From positions 5,605,391 through 5,669,390 of the forward strand of contig NC_092180.1 in assembly GCF_043641665.1 (NCBI RefSeq): a DNA stretch of 64,000 nt. Direction: 5' to 3'. The notes beneath the pieces are model-generated. The model did not search any database and was not told where the DNA came from. It was given only the letters and a program-made list of their open reading frames with translations. Within the stretch, counting starts at the first letter, position 1; each line of letters opens with the position of its first letter. The DNA is from Enoplosus armatus (Eukaryota > Chordata > Actinopteri > Centrarchiformes > Enoplosidae). Positions 27,360 to 41,500 of the stretch are shown here, one piece after another. Position numbers and translations under genes: made by a program.

Positions 27360-29173
27360 CTCTGAAATATCTCAGAGAAACTGCTGCCTCGACTCACAAG
27401 AGGCAGATTTAAAACAGAATGCCAACATGAGGCAGCAGAGGCTGAGCTACCCCGACTTTTAGTCCACATTTAGGGTTAATCTCCAAAGCAAATAGGAGCC
27501 TACACTTCCCATAATGTAACTTGAAAGAGCATTTACCACCCAGGTGAATGTTGTTGTCTTCCAAACCGCACACACTCCGATTTGTTACACAGGTGCTCTG
27601 TCTTTGAGTCCAAGCCCAGATGACATGAGGGGTTATTTTCTTAAACTTGGGCTATTTCTGAAATCGCTCCCTATTAACTATATAATGCACTAGATTTACT
27701 GCTTGTCTTTATATTCAAGTCTCAGAGGGAATGAGTGTGACATGTACGCTCTATTTAGTGGCCTCAGCAAAGGATGTCCACAATGGAACAAAACAAATAG
27801 TCGTGCAATATCATGTCTTAATCACAATCAAAAACATTTTGAGGTGCAAAACTGGTGAAACAAACGGGTAAAAACTACGTTGAGGGCATTTACATAATCA
27901 ACTAAATGAAATTATAAGGCAAATTTAGATTCAGTATATCTTACGGCAACTCTTCAAATCAAGCACCAAATCCGTTGTCCTTTATTTCTAGAAGGACAAA
28001 GAGAAGCGTTTTCTGATCTGATGGAAAATACATTTTATGATGTGACAAGGTATGGTTAAGGTTGCTGTGGTTTTTCGTCATCAAAGTTAATAATCAACAA
28101 TCACACATCTATGAACGTATGGTGTTATTCTCCTCCCTCCATATGTCAGTCATAATTGTACCAAATGTCGTTTAAAATGGCTTTTTGAAGATCTTGCAGA
28201 GGTTTCTATAAACTCAGTAAACTTACCGAAAATACTATGTATTTTAGTTGGACTATCAGAAAATATATCAGGTTTTTACATGACAGCCTGCACATCATGC
28301 TTCATAGAATACACCAAAACCAAAATGGAGTCCACGCCTCTCTGACATTTAGTTTCAGTGTGTGAGTTCATGAATTTCAAGCTGATCACAATCTCCTCTT
28401 GTCAGTCATCTCATTCTTTTCCACTATCCTCTTAAGTTAGCCGTGGTAGAGAAAAGACTTACTTCTCTCTGCATGTTTGACTTTGAATTCCATCAGTCCA
28501 AACTGTGGCCGGAACCAGGATATTGTGGCAGGTGCAGGTGCTTCAACATACCAACAGAACACTAATAAATGTGATGAAAAGCTCGATAGGAGATTTTATT
28601 AAAGAGTTGTTTAGGTGGCAAATCACTGAGGCAAGTAAGAGCCAGAGCGCTAACTCCTACGCTCAGTCAAAGACGAGGACCCTGTAACTGTCAGCCGGGC
28701 CTGGAATGAAACAATAGATTCACATAGAGTCTTGCCTACTCCAAATTGATAATCCAGCCGCCAGCGGGTTTCTCATCCAGATCGGAGTGGCGCACCAGCA
28801 GGGTAGTTAACCAGTAATCAAGTCACATCCGTCATCCAATTCCAAATTCTCCACCTCACACTTCCCCCTCCCTCCCTCCCCTCTGCCTGGCTTTACTCGT
28901 CCTCTTGTATTTTCCCTGAGTGACACTTGGAAGTTGTTGAGAGGCTTCACTGATTACCCTTGATGTGAATCAGATGCATCTGCCTGCGTGTTGCCAGTTC
29001 ACAGCGTCTTAGCCTTTGGTCAGTTGGGGGGAAACAAGACACAGAGCCACAAAGCTCCTGGTAAATCAGGGCTATTTTTCAGTATTACATTTTCTTTTAA
29101 TATTACACCTTTATAAATGTATGTCTGGGGCGTACTGCCTCACCTTTGCTAATGTCAGAAAAAAATATTAACC

Positions 29174-29255
29174 AGAGTTGAAACAATTAGTCAATAAATC
29201 GATTTGTTGATCAGAAAATCTAAAGATCTGCAACTATTTTGAATAATCATTTAAG
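29174..29255 (+). repeat. GATTAAT-family repeat fragment
   Basis: The sequence agttgaaacaattagtcaat, then aaatcgatttgttgatcag and caactattttgaataatc, is a short, diverged end of the same family. Confidence 0.45.
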
Positions 29256-32200
29256 GTTATAGCGTGTTGCTGGGATTACGTATTTTTGTTAGCATTGCCC
29301 TGGTCCCCTTGACAAAAAGCCAATGGGATTTTTCCATGGGATTTTGGATTATTGTAGAAAATAAGCCCTGTGGCGAATAAAAGTTTATGATACTTACTCG
29401 TTTTGTTCAGCTAGATAATCTTCACAAATGAACACCACTTTTGTGATTTTTTTTAAGTGTAAATGGAATCGCCAAAAGTAAAAAGCTAATGTGTTAACCA
29501 CAGAGCTTATTTCAGGCATCTAACCAAAAACACATTCAGAAAACCCACTGACTTCTGCGTTTCAGGACTCATTCCTGCAGCACTTCATTTCTAATTTTTT
29601 TGACGATATGCTGCATTTCTTTGTCTTCTGTGATAGGAAGCAGAATTTCTACTGTTGGTCAAAAACAAAATAAGCAGGTTAAAGATGTAACCTTGGGCTT
29701 TGAAATTGTGATTCATAATATTAAGCTTCAAGGAAAACAAGGTACTACATCGCACAACAATTGCCACATATATAATAAGTGAGACGACCGTCGTCTAATG
29801 CCTACATTGTTAACGAGAGATGTGGAAACAAACAGCTCAGTCATTCACAGTCTGGTGGGGGTGTGTGAGGTGACACTCACCTCTGCAGTGCAGGTCACAC
29901 ACAAGGCTAAAGTTGGATAATTGCCTGCTGGACACACGTTTCACCCGATCGAGTGTGCACTGCGTTGAAGTTGGCTTAAAGTTCATACCAGCTGGACACA
30001 GCCGCTCTGTTGTTTACATTTAGTGTGATCACACACAGAGGTATTTTAAGAGGTGCTTTGTGTCATCCTGTGGCTGAAAACCTCCATTAAGCACTTACCA
30101 CCTCTGCTAACCAATTTCCTCGGGGGGGAAACGTTGCAAATCCATATTTAACAACAGCTGAAGGTCTTGAGTTTAAGATGTTGTTCTTCAGTGAAAGTGT
30201 TTCACTCGTCTTCTTCCTGGATTTATCCTGTCGCACCACTGCAATGCATTGTATAGAAACTCCATAATATTGCACTTTACTCACCATCATCTGAGTAAAT
30301 GAATGAGTGACAAATAAATGCAACACATTATTTAAGGGGACTTAAACTCTTTAAAAACTTAACGTGTCATGTTTAGGTTTACATACAATAAGACTGGATT
30401 ACGCATTGGTCTGTTTATGTGTTAAATATGACAGTTGCTCATGTTTAGTCACAGTGTGCTGTTGCTCACACTGGTACTCTAACAAATTAAGACGTAAACA
30501 TTCAGTTTTGAAGTTGCAGTGTTAATGTCCTGAGGATGTTGCCTCTGGTGTAAAACAACTTATTTCTTGTAGTTTTCTCCGGCAACACTGGAAACAAAGC
30601 TGGATTAGTTGTTGTCATAAACTATCTCTGAGGGAAAAGGTGAGGCTCTCCCACACAAAAGGGATCGCTTTATCGCTTGCAGTACCAGTAAGCATTGATG
30701 TCTGGCGGAGGACTCCTTTCAGAGTAAACAAAAAAAGTCCAAGCTCAATCCAGCTTGATTATAGCGCAACAATTACTGAAGCTGGAAACGGTGTTGCACA
30801 GCTTTGAAACGCGAGGATGGGCGGAATTGCATTAGCTACACTCAAATCCTAGATTTAATTGAAGCTGGCAACCATAAGAGGTTCCTGGGATGCTTTTAAA
30901 ACCGTAATTTGTGTGATATAGGTCCCCAGATGAGAGAGTCTGCCATAGGAAGATAGAATGAGTCACATCAACATCATACATCAAGCTAAAGAAACTGAAC
31001 GTCAGCGTCTCTGTGATGCCAAATGTGTGTATTATGTAAAATAGAAAAACCGACAAACACCGTGTGAATATATAATTAGCCAGGAAAAAAAAGGGGGCTT
31101 GGCTTTGACCTGTTTAATTTTAAATCAAATGCAGCTTTGCCAGGCAGGCTCGTAGTTTGATTGAGAAGGTTTCATGTCACTGTAGAAATGATTTGGATTG
31201 TACATGACATCGGAGAGAGCAGAGTGGATTGTCTGATGAGCTCAACTGAGGCAGAAAATAGAGAAACACACTCAGGATTTACTTTTCTCTTTACATATGG
31301 CTGAAAGTAAAACTGAGCCAGGGACAAGAAAGAAAGTATTACCATATTTAATTTTACTTACTATTTTTCTATCATGTAAGCATTATACTGTATGTTAGCG
31401 GATGGACATGTTTTTCAGGCATTTTCTAATAGCTTTATTGGCTTTATTATTTGTTTTACAGGCTTAAGTTTCACATTTCTGTTGTGTATTTTGTCTCATT
31501 TGTATTTCTTTTGTGACAATTGCATTTCCGTTTGCCATAAAGTACCTATCTGTCTAGAAACAGTATTGTTTCCAAGTACATGTAGAGAATGATAGAGTGC
31601 TAAATGTCGAGGGAAAGTAATTGGCATCTACTTATGCATGAAAATGCCTGCGAGTAATCATTGAATTATTCATTTAATATGCTAAGCATTTCTATTTCAA
31701 TGCCTTAAACCTCCCTTGGTGGAAAATTACATAACTTAAGTGATGAACAAATTAGAAGGACTCACTTTTCAAGAGTGTGAAAATGGAGGGATCGTATATC
31801 ATTTTCATATCACAATTCACTGCCACTGTAATTTTCTATCAACTGCTCAAACGCAGCCTGAAAAGAAGAACGCGGGGCAGTTTACATGATTAACCAGAGG
31901 TCAAAATGATCTCCTGTGATACTTGACATCCACACACACATCTGAAGACGGATTACTTACATGCATCCTGTTTCAATCCCATGATTCAAGAAAAAATGAG
32001 GGATATCTGCATTTATTGCTCATGTGCAAAATTGGTTTGCACTTCTTTAATTTCATCAATCTAAATGATAAAATATATTGCTTTGCACTGGATTATTTTG
32101 TAACACATGCATCCAGGCTCTCATTATTGGATTTCTCCAAGTCATTATTTTGAGGTATATGATCAGATTGACAGTTTAATTGAACTAATTTGTAACACTT

Positions 32201-32939
32201 TATTAATTTGATGCTCAGCTTTATCAAGATATATACTTCTATATATCTTCTATTAATAATTTTTTTACACTACATACGGTCATGTGTTGGCTTTACTTTC
32301 AGCAGCTTTTATGAGTAGAGCTGAAAAGAGAAAATAATCCTCAACAATTGCAGTGTCAGTGACATGCTGAAAACTTTGTATGCCACTGCAATACTCCAAT
32401 AATACCCACAAGGCCATCCCATAGTGTGATTATGCTTGTCAAAACATAGAATTACCCAGAATTATAGCAGTCAGTAATACATGAAAAGAAAATAAATAAT
32501 ATTCCTTACAAATACACACCCTTATTTTGTTAGTGCCCAACAGCGTCCATAAATACCCACATTTCCTCAGAAGAACTTAGCAACAGCAAGCTTGGAGATA
32601 ATTTTAGAAGTTTGGGGGAGCTTTGGGCACTACAAGAAAATAAATGATATCTTTGATGTAGTCTACACTCAGTAGGATAAAATACAAGATAAAAGAGGCT
32701 AATCACTGAATATTTGCCAACAACACTGGCTTCACGGCTGAGACAAAAAGGCATTAGTTCAATGAAATGCAAAGACTCAAGTCTCTCTCAGAGTTATATT
32801 ACCTACAGTACAAAATAATACAAACAAAACATGACATTAAACTTAACAATAATGTAGATATTTTTATATTTGTACTGTTTTGGTTTTGAGATGTGTACAT
32901 ATATGTCCAATAGATGTCCTGGATATGGTGTGCATTACT

Positions 32940-33310
32940 TTGACCTTTGCTGACAAAGCGAGATTGGCTTCCTCGCCACCAATTGTTTCATCATACCCCT
33001 CCACTAAACAATTAAAGAAGATTTAATGCCAGGCATCCCCTGACATGCATGCAATTAATATTCCCTGCTGTCTGCAATGTTTATACAACAGTTGGTAAAC
33101 ATGACTGACTTTTGTCGCAGATGTTGGATGGTGGTCATGCTCTGCTAGAGGAATATATTAATTCGCTGACAGGCCTTGGGCAGTCCCCCTTATTAAAACT
33201 ATTTATTTGCCCCCTCCTAATGGCATAATTAATCCAGCCTGAAATTGGAAGTACCACATAAACCGCTGTCTGCATATAATCTGCATGACGGCAACTAAAC
33301 GCCTTTTATG
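32940..33310. promoter_or_regulatory. candidate conserved non-coding element
   Basis: This non-repetitive, complex stretch has clustered homeodomain-type sites (caattaatatt, atattaattcg, cataattaatcc, acaattaaag). Large vertebrate neural genes in gene-poor regions often hold such elements. Conservation itself cannot be seen from one sequence, so this is a weak call. Confidence 0.2.
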
Positions 33311-34790
33311 CTCAGTAGCTGTTGGTTTCTGTGGCTGTTACCTTGTAAAATATTGAATATTTAGCTTTGATCCTACAATCAGGGACATGGGATGGTGTTT
33401 AAAATGCGTAACACTGGCACTGCACTCACTGCTTGGAATGTGTTTTCATTTACAAGTCCAAGACTGGGAAGCAACGGTCACTGGACCCTCTGATGAATAC
33501 TGACGCAATCTTTACATCTAATTCCATCAGATGTTCATGTAATAAGAATCACGTGAACATTTTTGAATGTAATCATGCCTTAAAGTTGAAATTTAACCCC
33601 CTAACCACTGCTAGCTAACTTTCTGCTTCCACTTTATATTGAAAAAGAAAAACAGAAGAATAGGACTACATGTTGCTGCAGCTTAGCTTTGTTTTTCCAC
33701 ATCTTTAATCTCAACTCATCTACAAACAAATAACAGCAAATATCGCACAATTTGTATTTAAGATTGGTTTAATAACTGATGGCTGATCCTGTTTTTGTGT
33801 GCTGTATTTGGAGATTCTGGTACATAAATAAATAAACCAGGGTGCTGTGGACAGCACATAACCCCAGGGGAAGAAATAGGCCGCAAGGCATCCCAACAGC
33901 ACTTTGGGAGTAAACTTAAAGGGAAACAGAGTCTCTTTCTTGCCCTGAATTGACCCTGTCAAGTAGAAAATAAGTTATTTATCATGTTAAATCGCATGTG
34001 ATTTGAATTATTTTAAGTAAAGTTACATAAATTGCTGCTGACACAGCCACAACAGATACTGAGCAATGCAGCAAGAGGGCAAGAGGTGGTTGTTCCAAAA
34101 TAATAAAAAGGAACATTTAGAGGGAGGTGACGTTGCTAAAAGAGATAGGTGGCCAGTTTAGTTTCAGATTTTGTTAAATTGTTTGTTGTTATGGATAGTA
34201 GATGTTTCAGTGATATAAGACGGAGAAGCAAGAGAGGCAGCGCCTTCCTCAGGTTGGAAAGCAACATGTCTAATTTCCAAGGGGACATGCCGTTATGTAA
34301 AACTGACAGGTTCTTGGCTGTGTATTTATTATGGTCATTGGATTATGCGTATGGTTGACATGTGAAATGAGTGATTGATAGTGTTCAGATTTCAGCTCTG
34401 GGTGGGTATTAAAATAACAGGTCTGGTAGTGGATGGGCCTCCAAAGACACTCAGCCCAAGGGAATCCTTTAATTTGTCCTTGTCTGAACCACCGACTGTC
34501 TCCTGCAAATTTTCCAAAAATAGCAGTGAGAGTTCATGTTGGGAAGGGGGGGGGCATCAGATTACTCAACCTGCTTACACACTGAGCTCCTCTATGATTA
34601 TTTTACTGCAGCTAATTGCTAAGCAGAAGATAGTGGATGATATCCTCAATGTCCTTGTGTTAAGTTTTATAGGTCTCTACAAATGGGGAGCCATCTTTTT
34701 GTGATTGTTATCAACTAAGTTTTTGTTTTTAGTACCAACAGAACAAACAACACTGGCAGAGGATTGATTCCCCTGTTCCATACGCTCACG

Positions 34791-34885
34791 AACAGCAAAT
34801 AAAAAGTATAACAGAGCCCAGAAGAGATGCAAAAAAAATAAACAGCAAATAAGAAGAATAACAAAGCACAAAAGAGACGGAAATA
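34791..34885 (+). repeat. two-unit tandem repeat, 50-bp period
   Basis: Two adjacent units start with aacagcaaat at 34791 and 34841 and continue in parallel (aaaagtataacagagccc against agaagaataacaaagcac, then agaagagatgcaaa against aaaagagacggaaa). It is non-coding and diverged, so not recent. Confidence 0.5.
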
Positions 34886-37800
34886 TACTTAAATAAATAA
34901 ATAAAGATGACAAAAGGATGAAGGTATAGCAACACAACCAGTTTACAATAGGGTACATCAGTCTCGTTGAGATAGACATGTACTGAAAGATTGTACCATC
35001 ATGCATCCAGTGGATACTGGGAATAGACTGGACATTAACTATACACCCTTTTCATGAAAATCACACATCACACAATCACATTCTGGGTGCGACCTACAGT
35101 ATGTTATTGAGCAGTGTCATAAGACTGAACCTTGTCTCTCCGTCAAAGAACTCATTCAAGGCTCCAGGTCTTGCCGACGCAAACCACCAGTGACGTGACG
35201 GACATACTGTGTGTTTCAGTATAAAGTATATGAGAACATTTCAGTAGTTGCAAATGTGTCACGAGGCTGTCCAGCAAAGCTGCACTTATGTCTTACAATA
35301 GTATTTACAGACTAGCCCTTGTCAACAGTGGACCATGAGCTCCTGCAGCTCTCTCTGTGAGGCTGAATGCCACAGCCTTGGCTGCCTTTATTGAGCCATT
35401 GCTTAGATGTTGACTGTAGTGTTCAGTGGCGTTTCCTCAGTAGTTCTATTTCACACTGCAGGGTCAGCCTCATATAACTCAAAGACCTGCTCCAAGGGTA
35501 AAGAAATATTTGCCCTCAATAATCAGATCCAATAAATGACGCCTCCCCGTCAGTCTTGGGAGTTTGATGAGTTTGATGAAGACAGCCAGGGACTGATTTT
35601 AAAACTGCAGATGTCTGAAATGAAAGATTTCATTATCTCATCACCACTGCTTTATGGCCACGTGCCTGGTGGTGCCATTTCTGATCATAAGCCTTTTTGT
35701 CAGGCATTCTGGTCCTCATTATCGCACTTCTCTGCCTTGAGAAAGGGGGATCTTTGTTTGGGAGGAGGCTGCAAGAACACTGGGCTCTTAGGAGGTTGTG
35801 GTGCAATCGTGCAGCTGTTACCATTTGTTTGTTGTAATGAGCTGTTTGTAGTGGATTGGGTTGAAAAACATCCAGACTTTATCTAAGAACCTTGTGATAT
35901 ACATGTTTCTGCGTCAGTGGGGCTCAAATTATGCATCTTATTCATTTCACAGATACCCAAGGGTCTATTCCATTGGGCAATGAATAATATGGCAGACAGG
36001 GAGGAATCTTCCCCCGATGCATGAACCTGCAATACATTTCCCGCCAATGCCATATGGTGGCAAGTCATGTGTGGGACTCAGTATGCCGTGTTATTTATTT
36101 ATTTCCCAGGTGTTGCTTTTCTATTAGTGATTTATGTGTTATTGTGTATGATCTGCTGCTGGGATCTATGACATGGGGTGTGCAGGGTTTTTGGAAGACA
36201 GCCCAGGCTGAAATGAAGCCATGGATTCAGAATAATGTGGCAGCACTCGACTCCATCCATGAGCATTTCAGTTGTCTTTTTTTCCCCCTTTTTGGACGGC
36301 AGTGAGGAATGGTCAATCCAATTCACCTATAAAAAGTGATTAATGTGAAGATGGACTTTAGTGAGAGATTCTGTGACTACCAGCAAGCATTTAGCAAGGA
36401 ATTATTCAGCTATATCAAGTGCATACGCTTTGCTTGGAGCTGTTGCTGTCATTTGGAGTTTCTGAGTACATAAAGAAGTAAGCAGAGAACTCTTTTGATC
36501 TTTAGAATTTTCTTGTGGAGAAAAAAACTAAATATCTCTTTAACAAGCTGTGTTGGTGTTTGCTGGGGTTATTTCTTTATCCATAACCCAGATTTTAAAT
36601 TTCGACTGGGTTTACCTCCTGATCAACTCTGTCTCCTAAAAATTACATGTACATATTACTCATTTGCAAGAACAAATACTTTTTGAAAGAAACTGAATGT
36701 CAACCTAATTTAGTTTTGTTTTTTTTATCTGTGTAATGAGAAAACCTGTTTAATTAACAAATCTGCCAAGTTGCAAAATGTTTATACAGGAAGTTTCAAG
36801 CAAAATCTTCAGAAATGTTTCAATTGCAATCATTTCCTAAAGCAGGATCTAAGTGTTTATGGTTATGTTTGGCCACTCAAAGCACTTAGTTAATGTTAAA
36901 GATGCAAAACCACCATCTTGCCTTAACCAATGTGTTTTACATCATTTTTACTTTAACTGTTAACCTGTTCTGAATAAACTGTTACAGCGAGGGGATTCTC
37001 GCAGAGGATGGATGTAAAAAGTTTCTGAAAAACTTTAGTTTGATTGTTACCAACCATCTTACTGCACCTATCTATTACTAATTTGAATTTAATCTTGAAT
37101 TTGACTCTACTTTAGCTTGTTCAAGTCATACTCTGTAGCCCCTATGTGTGGATTATTAATCTCAACACATCATTCTCAAATTACTTCACATATAGTGGTA
37201 TGATGCCTGTTGAAGGTGTTTATTTTGTCTGTCCCAGTGTACCATTTTGTTGTTAAACCAGATTTTCTTTTCTACATTAGCCTAGTTGCAAAGCAATGGC
37301 CAAAATAAAGGGGGGCAAGTGAGGATCACAGTGTGAGGCAGGGCCATTACACTAAATGACCTGTCTCCTGATAAACACACCACAACTCTGCTCCTGATGA
37401 TCCAGTGTTATCATTATGATTACATTAAGACACTTGTACATGACCTCTTCTTTTTACGTGTCCCTGCTATCTGCAGATACGTAGGGTGGATGGGATCTTT
37501 TGTCTTCTTTCTATTATAAACACTTACAATTAGACTCGAGGCGTCATCAAAGTAATCCAATTTATGGGCTTTAGGGGAAATTTGGGGCCTCGAGGCTCTT
37601 TTATTAGCAGGGTAACCACTTTCAGATAGACTCGATTTTAAACACCTCCCAGAAGAGTTGTTGCTGTCCTTGAGTCAGTAAACAAGGATGTTAGATTAAA
37701 TGAAAAATAGATTTTTCAGTTTTTAGATTTGTGTCAGGCAGTGAAAGGGAACATATGGTAACTCGTAACTCTTTTATCTCTGATCATGTCAATTAAAGGG

Positions 37801-38453
37801 GTAAAAAAGAGATCAAGTTGTTAAACAGCCACCAAACACCAGGTGTGTTGGGTCATCTTTCATTTCCTGTGTCTGTTCACTTATTGCACACCAGGTTTGT
37901 ACCCAGGTCTTCTTTGTGCCCAGTTCTTCAGTACATCACTCAGTGAGGATTACAGTTTGTCATTCACAATAAAAAAGAAAATCTGTATAACGACTATAGT
38001 TCATGCTAACGTGTTGTGAAGTAATATTTGCCTCTCTGGAAGTTCAGTAATAAATGACAAGAACATTGAAGAACATTCAATAGGAGTTCAGAGAAAAACA
38101 GGATTTAACAAATGTGCCCTGTAGAATTTCTCCCTTAACAATTGGATGCACTACATCAATATTTAAATGGAGATGCAGGGGCATACCGCTGGTCCAAAGA
38201 CCTATCTCTGTAAAACGAGCCTTCACTAAATTGGTTGATTGAAAGGAATAGAAGTTTTTTTTTCTCTCTTTTATTCGTCTGCGGACTGGGCCGAGTAGAT
38301 ATTAGTTTTCTCCCCTATTGCTCTACCCTTTAGCTTTAACGATGGTGCTTTTAATCCCGTTCAAAACACCTCTCTCTCCCAAGGGTGCCAATAAAGAGTG
38401 AATTCTCTCACCAGTGGCAGACACATAATAGTGAAATCTCACTCTCTCAACAG

Positions 38454-38571
38454 ACAAAGCTACGATGGGCTGGAAAAGAAGCTAAAGGAAGTCTTCAGTG
38501 AACGAAGCAGCATCCTGCACCAGCTCTCCAAGACATCAAAGGAGCTGGACAGCATAAAAGGCAACCTTCAG
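38454..38571 (+). CDS. luzp2: luzp2 coding exon 2 (start of coiled coil)
   Basis: This 118-base exon is bounded by an AG acceptor (tctctcaacag) and a CAG|gtttgg donor. Its first base completes an arginine codon (phase 2) and 39 full codons follow, beginning Q-S-Y-D-G-L-E-K-K-L-K-E-V-F. Human LUZP2 has the near-identical segment R-Q-D-Y-E-E-L-E-K-Q-L-K-E-V-F immediately after its signal peptide, from memory. A heptad register is visible counting from Q1: positions a at L6, V13, I20, T27, I34 and d at L10, R17, L24, L31, L38. The open frame extends 5' into the intron without an ATG (only a GTG at 38398), so this cannot be a first coding exon as it stands. The donor is weak, with T at +3 and +4. 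Confidence 0.92.
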
Positions 38572-41500
38572 GTTTGGATTTTACCGTTTCTTTTTGAAAG
38601 ATACAGCAACGTTAGAAGGCCTAGTTGGCTGCGAGTTCTGGGCCGGAGGTAATTTTCCAGCCTCTATTTTCAGCCATCTGATGACTGGGAAACCCATGAC
38701 TCCTTCCCTTATTTTTCAATCAATCTGCTGTGTAACAACTCGCTGCGATTAAATATTTATGTGAAAATGTTTTTCAGTTTGGTGAGCCCACCCATTGTTA
38801 TGTATGTGGTATGTTACTGGAAATGCAGCTGCTGAATAAGCAATGCAGAGACGGAAAAGCAGATCAATTAGTAAGTGAGCAAGCGTTTTTAGCACTAAAT
38901 AAAACGGCAGTTACAAAGAGCTTTAGAGAGGGCGAGAAGGCAAAGATAAAATAGGAAAGACTGACACGGCAATCATTTCACAACACTGCTCTGTTCAGTT
39001 TTCAAAGCCTTTAACTCTAATCAGCAATACTCTGCTTAAAGGTTTTCCTTCCTCCAGTTTATTACAACTTAAGTTTTATTTTCAAAGCTGCAGCCCTTGG
39101 TTACATCAGTCATGTTAACATTGTACTCGCCAAATAATTGCATAGTTCTGGGAACACGGCAACATCACCACGAACAGGTGCAGGTCATGCAGGTTGAAAA
39201 GAAACCACCCAGGTGAGTTACATTTACTTGGAAGAAAAAACAAAGGCTACCTGTAAAATTACAACCCAAACATCCATTGCAGACCACCTTTTTAGTTCAA
39301 CTTTGACCTATGACACAGTTTACCTGGTTCCACTAACTCTCAGTTTTAAATCTATAAATTAAACTGGCAAAACGGTCTGACCACTAGTGTTTCTTGTTTG
39401 CTTAGAGAAAACAATGTTATCATAACAGATGGCCTTCCCTACAAAAATGAAGCCCAAGTTGTTATAAACTGTAGTTTTCTTTAAGTGTGTTCCTCATTAA
39501 TTAATGGCACACATTTATTCCAAAAGAATAATGGCTGCTTTTCAAACCAGATTATAAACAAACCTGTGGCTCCCATGAGATGTCCACGCAGGTTTCTGAT
39601 GTTTGTTTTTGATTAAATCAAAAATGCAACGTATTGTTATTTAAAGACCAGTTTGTGCTGGGGAGTTTTTGAGTTTTTTACCCTACTTAAATCTGGACTG
39701 AAAACAAAGATACAAAAATATATTCTCCAACTCCTTCGCCGAGGGTGACTTTGCATGAAGTGAGAATAAAAACGGCTTCATAAGACAACTTTGGATAATA
39801 ATGAGGATTATTGTCCCTTTTCTGTTGGTTCCGCCAAATGCTGGTCTTGGACATTTTATCGAGTAATGTACCTTATTATACTGTAGATATTATTATTCTG
39901 TGAGCATTTCACAAAATACAATTATCTCAGTGAGTTACGACACATCACTTCCCACCAGTCAGTTTAGGTCAACTTCATTACAGCTCTTGGCAATGACAAG
40001 AAATGAACAGAAACTCAATTATACATTCAGATATTTGAATCATTTAGTATTTTCAGTCGCATTAGCGTATGCCACAATGATCTCGCAAAGCATGCCTCCC
40101 TCTTGGACATTCAGACCTTGGGTGCCAGATGCCCTGGGTTTCTGTGCAGCACTCCCACGGCTGCAGTCTAAGTGATGTTTTCCTCTTTGCATAGAGGTGA
40201 TATTTCTAGGCTTCAGGCGACTTTTGTGGGCCAATAGAATTGTGAGAAAATCAATAATCAAACAAAGTGATATGCACACTTTTTGTGCATTTGTGTGTGT
40301 GTTTGCGAGAGATGTCCCATGTGTCTGGAAAAAGCTCATGTAGTCTGGCTATCATCATCCCCGGGGCAGGCTTTGATGTCTATTCACTCCAGGCTAGCTA
40401 GGTTGGCATCTATCTTGGCCCTGGGCCCTGCGCCAGCACGCTGGGCAGGGCAGAGGTTGGTTGGATTTAGAATAGTGTGCTGTGGAATAAATCTATTCTT
40501 CAGGGGGGAAAACATCATCTACATAAAAATCATCAACTTTTAAAAGAGAATCAAGTCAACAGGGAGAAGCACTTAGTATTTCTGGAAAGATTTGATGGGG
40601 CAAGTGTTTATGGTTTTAACGAGATGCCCATAGGTGGAGGTCAGAAACCCTAATAATTAAGCTTTTGTGTGATGGGGAATTTACTCTTGGCAGCGGCTCC
40701 CGGGTGAGATCCTGTCGAGCAGTTAGCACAAGAATAGGAGTTATTTTGCCGTGCCACCCAACTGTGGGCTTTGGCAACAATTTGGATTGAAAAATAACCT
40801 CATGAGACATTTGCACATAAGTTAAAAGTAGCCGGTCACTGTCATAATCACACAACCTGCAGGGATTTGCGCATATACAGGACTGTAGACTCCATCTGTA
40901 GGGGCCACAAGCTTGTCGGTGATCCTGTGATGCAGTAGATCCTTATTCAGTTTTTGAAAACAGTTGTATAATAACAGCTCAGTGATATGCGTGAAGGACA
41001 GTCACTTATTCCAGTGAACATTTTCTTCTTTTACTTTAGACATGACAAAATGTAGGATCTGTGAATTACCTCCATATTCACTTTAAGACATTTATGTAAC
41101 TACAGAAGCCTCTACGCTGCATTTTACAGTCCGTAACACTGGGCCAAGTTTGGTGTGAAATTAAATGGGTTGCTTTATGGCACAAAGTAATTGAGGTAGA
41201 GTGGAGAATAAAGTCACAAAGTATCTCAAAACTGAACTCAAGACTTTGTTTCTTACCGCCGCTTATTTTAAAATTCATGAATATGGCCTGCTTTTGAAAA
41301 TGGCCAGAATGGGTATTTGAAGATTTCTGGCACCAACTGGGGTGCATTCAAACTGTTAACTTCTTTGCGACAGTAAGCCTGTTTTCAGATGACAAAATAA
41401 GGAGTTTTTATCATCCATTTTTCGTGGACAAGGATGCAGGGGGGAGTAGAAAAGTAGCCATTTGACTCGTGGCTATATGACAAAAAATACAAATCATTCA

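Larger units (their letters stand above)
25441..38453. other. non-coding stretch between CpG-rich island and luzp2 exon 2
   Basis: This is about 13 kb without a supportable exon. It carries a (TA)n run, a fish interspersed repeat (27085-27359), a partial GATTAAT-family copy (29174-29255), a 50-bp-period tandem pair (34791-34885) and a homeodomain-site-rich block (about 32940-33310). It probably belongs to luzp2 intron 1. Confidence 0.55.
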
